Below are positions 51,801-59,213 of a stretch of 64,000 nucleotides of DNA, piece by piece. Position 1 is the stretch's first letter. Every line of letters begins with the position of its first letter. This DNA comes from Actinomycetes bacterium (lineage in GTDB: Bacteria > Actinomycetota > Coriobacteriia > Anaerosomatales > Anaerosomataceae). The notes below the pieces were generated by a model, which saw only the letters and a program-made list of their open reading frames with translations, did no database searches and was not told the origin of the DNA. A program made the position numbers and the translations under genes. The DNA is taken from the NCBI GenBank assembly GCA_022839745.1, contig JALHJB010000006.1, forward strand, positions 62,001-126,000, written 5' to 3'.

Positions 51801-52934
51801 CTACGACAAGCCATAGCCGACCGAGCCGGTATGCTCAAGGAACGCCTGCACGACCGCAGGATCGAACTGCACGCCCGCCTGCGAGTCGAGGTAGGCCAGC
51901 GCTTCCTCGTGGGTCCAGGCCATCCGGTACGGGCGATCGGACGTGAGCGCGTCATACACGTCGATCACGGCGAAGATGCGCGCGGGCAACGGGATGTCCT
52001 CCCCCTGCAGTCCGCGCGGGTAGCCGGAACCGTCCCACCGCTCGTGGTGGCAGAACGGGATCTCGAGCGCCGAGGAGAGGAACCCAATGCCGCGCAGAAG
52101 CTCCCACGCGAAATCCGGATGCTTCTTCATCACGAGCCACTCCGACTCGTCGAGCGGCCCTGGCTTGTGCAGGATGTGGTCGGGCACTGCCATCTTGCCG
52201 ATGTCGTGCAGCAGCGCGCCCCGCCGCACGTTGCCGAGGTGCTCCTCAGGCACGCCGAGGCGACGCGCCAGCTCCACAGCCAGCTCGGCCGAGCGGTCGG
52301 TATGTCCGCGCGTGTCCTGGTCGCGCATCTCGAGCGCCTGCGACCATCCGGCGAGCGTTGCGTCGTACGCGGCCCGTAGTTCGCGCGCGGCAGACTCCAC
52401 AGCCTCGTACAGGCGTGCGTTCGCCACCGCATAGCCGATCTCTGCCGACAGCATCTGACACAGCGCCACCTCGCGCCCGCTGAACCCCTCGTGCACCTCG
52501 GTGCTGCCCACGATGATCACGGCCTCAGGGACCCCGCGCGCGATCACCGGAACGTACATGATCGACGCCAAACCGCGCCCCTCGATCGCGGCGCGTTCGC
52601 CTGCGGTGAGCTGAACCTCCTCCACGTTGGAGATGAACACGGGCTTCCGGCTGTGGAGGGCTTCGGCGATGTGCGGGTGCTTGTCGAGCGCGAGCAGTGT
52701 GTCATCGAGCCGATAGCCGGGTGGCAGCGGTGGCACCGTGGCGCCGAGCTTGAGGCTGCCGTCCTTGAGCAGGTAGATGGCTCCGGAGTCGAGACGCAAG
52801 ACACCAACCGCGCCGATGATGGCCGTCTGAAGCACGGTATCCAGATCCAGCGACTCGGAGAGCTCGAGGCTCACCTCGAGCAGCATCGACAGGTCGCCGC
52901 ACCCCTCAGGTTGATCGAGCCCTTGACTCTTCAC
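51801..52934 (-). CDS. GAF - HD-GYP domain protein (probable cyclic-di-GMP phosphodiesterase)
   Basis: 377 residues. N-terminal GAF domain (about 25-185; LLEVSLELSESLDLDTVLQ to GREVALCQMLSAEIG), a short helix, and an HD-GYP domain with GHTDRSAELAVELARRLG, LLHDIGKMAVPD, KKHPDFAWELL, HHERWDGSGYPRGLQGEDIP and VIDVYDALTSDRPYR. The GYP triad reads GYP, so the phosphodiesterase site appears whole. No signal peptide, so a cytosolic sensor. GTG 52934 with GGGGAG just upstream. It may tie c-di-GMP level to a small-molecule signal. Confidence 0.92.
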   Translation of the reverse strand: MKSQGLDQPEGCGDLSMLLEVSLELSESLDLDTVLQTAIIGAVGVLRLDSGAIYLLKDGSLKLGATVPPLPPGYRLDDTLLALDKHPHIAEALHSRKPVFISNVEEVQLTAGERAAIEGRGLASIMYVPVIARGVPEAVIIVGSTEVHEGFSGREVALCQMLSAEIGYAVANARLYEAVESAARELRAAYDATLAGWSQALEMRDQDTRGHTDRSAELAVELARRLGVPEEHLGNVRRGALLHDIGKMAVPDHILHKPGPLDESEWLVMKKHPDFAWELLRGIGFLSSALEIPFCHHERWDGSGYPRGLQGEDIPLPARIFAVIDVYDALTSDRPYRMAWTHEEALAYLDSQAGVQFDPAVVQAFLEHTGSVGYGLS

Positions 52935-53058
52935 GCATCTCCCCTGCACTCGCCGGGACCGAACGCTCGCAACACCCATAAGGATACTCGCACCGATTAC
53001 GCAACCTGAACCGGTCTCTGCCGAATGGCACCCATACGCGCCGAGCGGCGCCGGCGGG

Positions 53059-53132
53059 CGTGTGACGCACGGCGCAGGCGGGGGTCGGGCGTGTGACGCA
53101 CGGCGCAGGCGGGGGTCGGGCGTGTGACGCAC
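53059..53132. repeat. 31-bp tandem direct repeat, about 2.4 copies
   Basis: Two exact copies of a unit starting CGTGTGACGCAC and ending GGGGGTCGGG (53059-53089 and 53090-53120) and the first 12 bases of a third (53121-53132). It lies in the 280-base gap between the HD-GYP gene and the amidase gene. No protein-coding role is seen; likely slippage-prone or a short satellite. Confidence 0.85.
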
Positions 53133-53164
53133 CGCCGCCCCCGGAGCGGTTCCGGAGGCGGCGG
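53132..53164 (-). terminator. GC-rich hairpin downstream of the amidase operon
   Basis: CCGCCGCC (53132-53139) pairs with GGCGGCGG (53157-53164), with a further CCGGA/TCCGG pairing inside. It lies about 50 bases after the amidase stop on the minus strand. There is no T-run, so a terminator role rests on position. Confidence 0.4.
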
Positions 53165-53214
53165 CTTCAACGCGTGTGAGCGCGGCGTGAACGCCGCACC
53201 GGTGAGCGCTCCCC

Positions 53215-54117
53215 TTACGCGGGCAGCGTGTACCCGTAATCGGCGAGCACGCTCTTGGGGAACTCGAAGCGCACGGTGAGCAGCGGGTCCACGACCTGGC
53301 AGAACCTGAGGTTGCCAACCAGGCTCATGAGCATCGCGGCGTCGTTCACCGGGATGTCGGCAACGTTGGTGAGGAACCCGTGCATCATGTCGAGCGCCAT
53401 CTTGTAGGCCTCGTCGGTGGTCTCAGCAGAGGCGATCACGGCCACGATCTCGTCGTTCTCGATGAACGGCGTGGGCAGCCCCGGGATGTCGACCACCTGC
53501 GTGGTGAGCGTGACCTCGCCGGGCGTCTCGGCGCCGCACACCACGACCTCGCCGTCGCCCATGACCGCATGCATGTCGCCGCAGCCAAAGAGCGCGCCTT
53601 CGACCGCCACCGTGAGGTACAGGCGGGTGTTGCTCGTGATGAGCGTGCAGTCCATGTTGCCGCCGTGTGGGCCGGGCGTGGAGTTGGGTACGGTGCCCTC
53701 GGCGGGCGCCACACCGATCACGCCGAGCATCGGCTTCTGCTTGACCACGACCTTGTCCTTGTAGGTCACGGTGTCGTCGCTGTGATCGAGGATCACGGTC
53801 TCTTCCTCGGTGATGAGGTGGCCGAGCGCGCCTACACCCGGCACCGCGATCATGACCGACGGGCCGTGCGCCTTGACCTCGTGGAGGTCCACGCGCAGCA
53901 CATCGCCGGGCTTGGTGCCCTCGATGTAGATCGGGCCGGTGGCCGGGTTCGTGATCGACCAGTCGAGCGTTTCGAGCGTGTCGGCCGGGGTCTTGAGCTG
54001 GCCGCTGAAGCAGTCGTGCGTGGTGAGATGCAGCCGCTCGCCCTGCTGCGCGTGCAGCACCGCATCGTTCCCGGGTGAGAACCCGAAGAACGCCTTGTCG
54101 CGGGTGAGATCAGACAT
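53215..54117 (-). CDS. Acetamidase/formamidase family protein
   Basis: 300 residues. The FmdA_AmdA fold is visible: an N-terminal HLTTHDCFSGQL, then NPATGPIYIEGTKPGDVLRV, GPHGGNMDC (metal-binding His and Asp-Cys), LYLTVAVEGALFGCGDMHAVMGDGE and a final helix region with MLMSLVGNLRFCQVVDP. It hydrolyses short amides such as formamide or acetamide to ammonia and acid. AAGGAGGC is 7 bases before ATG 54117, preferred over an ATG at 54123. Last gene of a Liv-type transporter operon, which implies that the transporter brings in its substrate. Confidence 0.93.
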   Translation of the reverse strand: MSDLTRDKAFFGFSPGNDAVLHAQQGERLHLTTHDCFSGQLKTPADTLETLDWSITNPATGPIYIEGTKPGDVLRVDLHEVKAHGPSVMIAVPGVGALGHLITEEETVILDHSDDTVTYKDKVVVKQKPMLGVIGVAPAEGTVPNSTPGPHGGNMDCTLITSNTRLYLTVAVEGALFGCGDMHAVMGDGEVVVCGAETPGEVTLTTQVVDIPGLPTPFIENDEIVAVIASAETTDEAYKMALDMMHGFLTNVADIPVNDAAMLMSLVGNLRFCQVVDPLLTVRFEFPKSVLADYGYTLPA

Positions 54118-54196
54118 CCTCATGCCTCCTTGCATCGTGTGGACCGCGTGACCGCGTGGGTGGCGCACCGCCGAGCAGACCCCGGCGCCGTGCCAT

Positions 54197-55261
54197 CTAC
54201 GCCGCCAGGCCATCCACCTCGGCCGGTACGTCCTTCTTCTTTCCAAAGCGGGGCAGACGCAGCTCCTGCCCGCCAACAACGCCAGACGGCCGCCAGATGA
54301 GCACCATCACCATCAGCACCGCCATGACCAGCTCGGTGAGGCCGAAGACCTCGAACGAGAGCACATGAGCGTTGTTGATGGTGGCCTCCACCTGGCGCAG
54401 ACCTTCGCGGGCGATCGTCACGACCACCGCGCCCACCGTGGCTCCCGACACGCTGCCCGAGCCGCCGATCACGAGCATCGACAGCAGCAGAAACATCTCG
54501 GCCATGTAAAACGACTTGGGCGAGAACGACGTGATATACAGCGCCCAGAGTCCGCCCACAAAGCCCGCCATCAGCGCGGAGAGCACGAAGCCGAGGTAGC
54601 GGGTCAGCACCATGTCGATGCCGATGGCCGCCGCGGCGTAGCGGTCGTCCCGCGTGGCACGGAGCTTGAGCCCCAGGCCCGACTCGCGGAACCAGTACGC
54701 CACCAGCAGCATCAATAGCGCACCGCCGAGCGCGATGCCCCAGGTGGTCCACTGCGGCAAGCCGAAGAACGTCCGCGGGCCGTTGGTGACATTGTCCCAC
54801 TGCGTCATCACCACGTGGATCACGATAAGCGTGGCAAAGAGCGTGATGACGCTCGCGAAGTCGTTCAGACGCATCAGCGGGTAGCCGATGAGCGCGGCGA
54901 TGGCCGCGGCCACGAGCGCGCCGATGAGGATCGAGGGCACCACCGGCAGGCTCAGGTCAACGAGCGCCGGGTACATGTTGGGCACGCCCATCTCTTTGAC
55001 CATCGGCGGCGTCACCAGGATGCCGGTGACATACGCGCCGATGCCCACAAAGCCCACGTGCGTCCACGACAGGATGCCCGAGTTGCCCATGAACACCTGG
55101 AGGCCGTAGACCATGCCCAGGCTCACGCAGAAGTACGTGTAGATATCCAGCAGCAGCCGGGAGCCGAACATGCTGATGAGAACACCGGCAAGCACGAGCG
55201 GGACCGCAAGCAGCACCACCGTCTGATGCTTCCGGATGAACGCGGTGATCTTGTCCATCAT
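54197..55261 (-). CDS. ABC transporter permease, LivM/UrtC type
   Basis: 354 residues, about ten transmembrane segments. LivM-type landmarks: YTYFCVSLGMVYGLQVFMG and LSWTHVGFVGIGAYVTGIL near the N-terminus, then the cytosolic coupling loop LRATRDDRYAAAAIGID near residue 180. The C-terminal extension beyond residue 310 is basic and Pro/Lys-rich. Overlaps the preceding permease (ATGA). The amide/urea-type specificity is inferred from the amidase gene that follows after 79 bases. Confidence 0.9.
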   Translation of the reverse strand: MMDKITAFIRKHQTVVLLAVPLVLAGVLISMFGSRLLLDIYTYFCVSLGMVYGLQVFMGNSGILSWTHVGFVGIGAYVTGILVTPPMVKEMGVPNMYPALVDLSLPVVPSILIGALVAAAIAALIGYPLMRLNDFASVITLFATLIVIHVVMTQWDNVTNGPRTFFGLPQWTTWGIALGGALLMLLVAYWFRESGLGLKLRATRDDRYAAAAIGIDMVLTRYLGFVLSALMAGFVGGLWALYITSFSPKSFYMAEMFLLLSMLVIGGSGSVSGATVGAVVVTIAREGLRQVEATINNAHVLSFEVFGLTELVMAVLMVMVLIWRPSGVVGGQELRLPRFGKKKDVPAEVDGLAA

Positions 55262-56151
55262 CCGACACGCTCCTCGGTATAGCCGCGCTTGATGATGCCG
55301 GCGGGCCTGAACAGCAGGAACACGACCACGAGCGCGAACATGAACGCGTCGCGGTAGCTGATCATCGACGCCGGCAGGGTCACGCTCAGCAGGTTGAAGA
55401 CCAGACCGTACACAAAGCCGCCCACCACGGCGCCCAGCGTGGAGTGCATACCGCCGGTGACGACCGCGATGAACGCGATCAGCAACGGCGCGGCGCCCGT
55501 GAGCGGGTCAACGGAGGCCGAGCGGCTTACCCAGAAGATCGACGCCACACCGGCGAGCAGACCGCTGATCACGAACGCTGTGGAGATCACGAGGTTGGCG
55601 GGCACGCCCATGAGCCGCGTGGTGGTGAACTTGTCGGCGGCGGCGCGCATCGCCATGCCCACCACGGTCTTCTTCATCAGGAGCGAGAGCGCCACCAAGA
55701 GCACGGCGGTCACCGCGATCACGAGGAGGTTGCGCAGCGGCACCGTGGCGCCGGCGATCTCGATCGTGCGCGAGAAGAAGAACGGCAGCTGCACCGGGCG
55801 CGCACGCGGCGACACCATGATGAGCACCACGTTCTGCAGGAACACGCTCACCGCGAACGAGGTCACGATCAGCGCGTTGGGCGACTGGCTCCGCACCGGG
55901 CGGAACGCGATCAGCTCGGTGAGGTAGCTCACCAGCACCGCGGCGAGCACCGCGATCAGCAGCGTGAGGTACCACGGCGCGTGCAGCAGGGTGGCCGAGA
56001 GGTAGATCGCGTAGCCGGCGATCATGATGTACTCGCCGTACGCGAAGTTCACGAGCTTGAGGATGCCGTATACCAGCACCAGGCCCAGCGCCAGCAGCGC
56101 GTAGAGGCTGCCGAGCGAGAGCGTGTTGATCACGAATTCGAGATCGATCAC
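55258..56151 (-). CDS. ABC transporter permease, LivH/UrtB type
   Basis: 297 residues, about eight transmembrane segments. LSLGSLYALLALGLVLVYGI near the start, LVNFAYGEYIMIAGY, LTELIAFRPVRSQSPNALIV and the coupling helix MAMRAAADKFTTTRLMGVP near residue 190. GTG start 56151 overlaps the ATPase stop (GTGA). Pairs with the LivM-type permease to form the membrane channel. Confidence 0.92.
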   Translation of the reverse strand: MIDLEFVINTLSLGSLYALLALGLVLVYGILKLVNFAYGEYIMIAGYAIYLSATLLHAPWYLTLLIAVLAAVLVSYLTELIAFRPVRSQSPNALIVTSFAVSVFLQNVVLIMVSPRARPVQLPFFFSRTIEIAGATVPLRNLLVIAVTAVLLVALSLLMKKTVVGMAMRAAADKFTTTRLMGVPANLVISTAFVISGLLAGVASIFWVSRSASVDPLTGAAPLLIAFIAVVTGGMHSTLGAVVGGFVYGLVFNLLSVTLPASMISYRDAFMFALVVVFLLFRPAGIIKRGYTEERVG

Positions 56152-56891
56152 AGTGACACCTCGCAGCTGTCGGCATCCGTCTGGTCGCCGAAGTACACGC
56201 TGGCGACGTCTACCTTGCGCTTGATCTCCTCGGCGGTACCGGCGTGCTCGATCTGGCCGTTGGCAAGCAGATACGCGCGGTCGACGATCTCAAGCGCACG
56301 CTCGGCGTTCTGCTCCACCAGGAGGATCGTGGAGCCACGCTCCTTGAGCGTGACGATGAGCCGGAAGATCTGGTCGGTCATTGCAGGCGACAGGCCGAGG
56401 GACGGCTCGTCGAGCATTATCAGCTTGGGGTGCCCCATCAGCGCGCGGGCGATGGCGAGCATCTGCTGCTCGCCGCCTGAGAGCAGGCCACCGGCCTGAT
56501 GGAAGCGGTCTTTGAGGATCGGGAAGAGCTCGAACATCTCCTCGAGGTCGGCCTTGTAGCGATCGCGCTTGAAGCCGACGTACGCGCCGAGGCGGAGGTT
56601 CTCCTCCACCGTGAGCGTGCCGAATATCTCACGCCCCTCGGGCACGAGCGAGATGCCGCGCTTGACGATCTTCTCGGGCGAGCGGTTGGTGATCTCCTGG
56701 CCCTCGAACGTGATCGTGCCCTTCACCGGGCGTAGCACGCCCATGATGGACTTGAGCGTGGTGGACTTCCCCACCCCGTTCACGCCGAGCAGCGCCACGA
56801 GCTCGCCTTCGGCGACCTCTATCGAGATGCCGTGCAGGGCGCGGACCGCGCCGTAGGAAGCCTCGAGGTTCTCTACCGTGAGCATGGCCAT
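56148..56891 (-). CDS. ABC transporter ATPase, LivF type
   Basis: 247 residues. Walker A LLGVNGVGKSTTLKSIMG near residue 35, LVPEGREIFGTLTVEENL, signature LLSGGEQQMLAIARALMG, Walker B LIMLDEPSLGLSP, and H-loop as LLVEQNAERALEI (Gln in place of the usual His region, as is normal in LivF). ATG at 56891 or 56885. Three bases separate it from the LivG-type gene. Confidence 0.93.
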   Translation of the reverse strand: MAMLTVENLEASYGAVRALHGISIEVAEGELVALLGVNGVGKSTTLKSIMGVLRPVKGTITFEGQEITNRSPEKIVKRGISLVPEGREIFGTLTVEENLRLGAYVGFKRDRYKADLEEMFELFPILKDRFHQAGGLLSGGEQQMLAIARALMGHPKLIMLDEPSLGLSPAMTDQIFRLIVTLKERGSTILLVEQNAERALEIVDRAYLLANGQIEHAGTAEEIKRKVDVASVYFGDQTDADSCEVSL

Positions 56892-56894
56892 GGT

Positions 56895-57638
56895 CTATGC
56901 ACTGCTCCCTAGGTAGGCGGTCACGACCTGCTCGTTGGCGCGGACCTCGGCGGGTGTGCCCTCACAGATGGTCTGGCCGTAGTTGAGCACATGCAGGCGC
57001 GGACACAGGTTCATCATCAGCCGCATGTCGTGCTCCACCACCACCAGGCCGACACCGAAGCGCTCCGGCATCCCTTTGAGGAGGTCGTGCAGCGCGTCGG
57101 ACTCTTCCTCGTTCAGGCCGGCTGCCGGCTCGTCGAGGAAGAGGAACTTAGGGCGCATCGCAAGCGCCCGGGCCATCTCCAGCTTGCGCTGGTGGCCGAA
57201 GGGGATCTCGCGCGCGAGCACGTCGGAAAGATGCGCGAGGTCGAGCTGCTCGAGCAGCGCGGTGGCGTGACGCGAGGCGACCCGCCTGCGGTCGCCCATC
57301 GACACGGCGGCGACCTCCACGTTCTCGAGCACGGTGAGCTCGCCGAAGAGGCGTACCGTCTGGAACGTGCGGGAGATGCCGGCGTGCGCCACGCGGTGCG
57401 GCTTGCGGCCGGTGATCACCTCGCCATCCACCGAAACGGTGCCGCTCGTGGCGGGCAGCAGTCCGGTGACCACGTTGATGAGCGTGGTCTTGCCCGAGCC
57501 GTTGGGGCCGATGAGGCCGAGGATCTCCCCGGTCTCAACGGTGAAGCTCACGTCGTTGACGGCCTTGAGGCCGGCGAACGACTTGCAGAGGTGCGAGACC
57601 TCCAGGACGCTACGCGCCCTCGGTTCGCTTGGTTCCAT
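56895..57638 (-). CDS. ABC transporter ATPase, LivG type
   Basis: 247 residues. Walker A LIGPNGSGKTTLINVVTG, GISRTFQTVRLFGELTVLEN, signature region IPFGHQRKLEMARALAMRP (a degenerate LSGG, normal for LivG), Walker B FLFLDEPAAGLNEEE, H-loop VVVEHDMRLMM. ATG 57638 with GGAG 6 bases upstream is favoured over ATG 57656. Preceded by a strong hairpin that separates it from the binding-protein gene. Confidence 0.93.
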   Translation of the reverse strand: MEPSEPRARSVLEVSHLCKSFAGLKAVNDVSFTVETGEILGLIGPNGSGKTTLINVVTGLLPATSGTVSVDGEVITGRKPHRVAHAGISRTFQTVRLFGELTVLENVEVAAVSMGDRRRVASRHATALLEQLDLAHLSDVLAREIPFGHQRKLEMARALAMRPKFLFLDEPAAGLNEEESDALHDLLKGMPERFGVGLVVVEHDMRLMMNLCPRLHVLNYGQTICEGTPAEVRANEQVVTAYLGSSA

Positions 57639-57706
57639 ACGGTTCTCCGGGTTCATCGTCTGTAACGCGGTACGCAGGTCCTGTGACGTGCATGTTTGCT
57701 ACGTGA

Positions 57707-57736
57707 GGGGGAGAGTCCGCACGCGGACCCTCCCCC
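57707..57736 (-). promoter_or_regulatory. Strong hairpin between the binding-protein and ATPase genes
   Basis: GGGGGAG (57707-57713) pairs with CTCCCCC (57730-57736), and GTCCG with CGGAC inside. Such stem-loops after the substrate-binding gene of ABC operons often stabilise the upstream message or stop part of the transcripts, giving more binding protein than membrane parts. There is no long T-run. Confidence 0.6.
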
Positions 57737-57760
57737 GGGTGTGCCAGTGCTGCCTGGTGC

Positions 57761-58966
57761 TTACGGTGCGGGGAGGAACTCCGGCGTCCTCCAGCCGATG
57801 AACGACGGAACGCCCTTGTCCAGCTTCACAACAGCCGCGGCCTTGTTGGGCTCGTGGCCACCAGCGGCGTCGGCCCAGTCGAGCTCACCGGTGAGGCAGT
57901 CGAAGGTCATGCTCTCCATGGCCTTGGCCACTTCGGCGCCATCGGTGGTGCCGGCCTCTTCCATCGCCTGGGCGAGGACCATCACAACGTCGTAGCCGGG
58001 GAGCACCCACAGGGCGTCGGGCTCGCTGCCGAACTTCTCCTTGTAGGCAGCGAGGAAGTCGCTGTAGCCGGGGTGACCCTCATCGGAGAGGTAGCCGTGG
58101 GTGTCGAAGTAGATGTCAGAGCCGTACTCCTCGCCGAGGGACTCAAAGAGCGCCGGATCGTCGTAGGCGTCGCCGCCAACGACCGGCACGTTGATGCCGC
58201 TCTCACGCAGGGTGCGGATGATGAGCGCAAGGTCGGGCATGTAGGAGGAGACGTACACGAAGTCGGGCTGCTCGGGCAGCGCCTTGATACGGGCGATCTG
58301 CGCCGAGGCGTCGGCCTGGCCCTGCGTGTAGGTGTCCTCGAAGTACACCTCGCCACCGAGCTCCTCGAACGCCACGATGAAGTACTTGGAGAGGCTCTTG
58401 GTGTAGTCGATGAAGTCGTCGGTGATGACATACACCGAGCGATAGCCCAGGTCGTTGTACGCGTACTCGGCCATCACGGCGCCCATCGTGGTGTTCCACA
58501 TGGAGAGCGTGAACTGCTTGTCGCCAAGAGCGGCCGAGCCGTACAGCGGCGAGGACGCGGACGGCGAGATGCCCACCAGGCCCGCGGCCTGTGCCTCACG
58601 GGAGGCGGGACCACCGAAGTCGAAGTCGCTCGGAGCGATGATCGCAACAGCGCCATCACCGATGAGCTGCTTGGCCACGTTGCCCGCGGTGACCGGGTCG
58701 CTCTTGCCGTCCATGGCAACGAGTTCGACCTTCTTGCCGAGGATGCCGCCCTGCTCGTTCAGGACGTCCACGGCAAGCTGCGCGCCGCGCAGGGCCGGCT
58801 CATCGAGCGGGGCCTGGATGCCGGTCTGGCACAGCGCCGAGCCGATGATGATCGTGTCTTCCGAGCCGCCGTTGGCGGATCCTTCGGTGCCCTCGTCCGC
58901 CGCGCAGCCCGGGAGCACCAGGCCAAGGAGGAGCACCAACGCGAGTGCTGCTGCAATACGCTTCAT
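57761..58966 (-). CDS. ABC transporter substrate-binding lipoprotein, LivK/UrtA/FmdD type
   Basis: 401 residues. Signal peptide with LLLGLVLPGC lipobox, then an acidic Gly/Ser linker and a type I periplasmic-binding fold: IIIGSALCQTGIQAPLDEP, QLAVDVLNEQGGILGKKVEL, AKQLIGDGAVAIIAPSDFDF, and a GVPSFIGWRTPEF end. GGAGGG is 7 bases upstream of ATG 58966. It captures the substrate for the downstream permease. Amide or related small nitrogen compound is inferred from the amidase; branched-chain amino acids remain possible. Confidence 0.92.
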   Translation of the reverse strand: MKRIAAALALVLLLGLVLPGCAADEGTEGSANGGSEDTIIIGSALCQTGIQAPLDEPALRGAQLAVDVLNEQGGILGKKVELVAMDGKSDPVTAGNVAKQLIGDGAVAIIAPSDFDFGGPASREAQAAGLVGISPSASSPLYGSAALGDKQFTLSMWNTTMGAVMAEYAYNDLGYRSVYVITDDFIDYTKSLSKYFIVAFEELGGEVYFEDTYTQGQADASAQIARIKALPEQPDFVYVSSYMPDLALIIRTLRESGINVPVVGGDAYDDPALFESLGEEYGSDIYFDTHGYLSDEGHPGYSDFLAAYKEKFGSEPDALWVLPGYDVVMVLAQAMEEAGTTDGAEVAKAMESMTFDCLTGELDWADAAGGHEPNKAAAVVKLDKGVPSFIGWRTPEFLPAP

Positions 58967-59154
58967 ATCCCTACCCTCCGTATGTCGTACTTGTTTGTCC
59001 GGGACGACGACCAAAGCGACCGTCGCGGAACCCCTACGCTCCCACACGTTAGTGCCTCCGTGTGACAAACGTATTTCGACAGGATAACGGATGCGGACCG
59101 CTCCCACCATAGCGGATCAAGACACGCTCATACGCACCATCGCCCCCAAACGCA

Positions 59155-59182
59155 CCACAGGGGCCCCGGAGGGCCCCTGTGG
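59155..59182 (-). terminator. Perfect 12-bp hairpin terminator after the cell-surface protein gene
   Basis: CCACAGGGGCCC (59155-59166) and GGGCCCCTGTGG (59171-59182) are exact complements with a 4-base loop. On the minus strand it is followed by TGCGTTT. It lies 32 bases after the stop of the surface-protein gene. The 247-base gap to the transporter operon holds only this and the operon's upstream region. Confidence 0.65.
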
Positions 59183-59213
59183 GTCGCGCTGCATGCTATG
59201 TGCGGTGTGCGGG

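Noticed and set aside
53059..53132. Possible CRISPR array
   Set aside because: The units are directly adjacent with no spacers, only 2.4 copies occur, and no cas genes are present.
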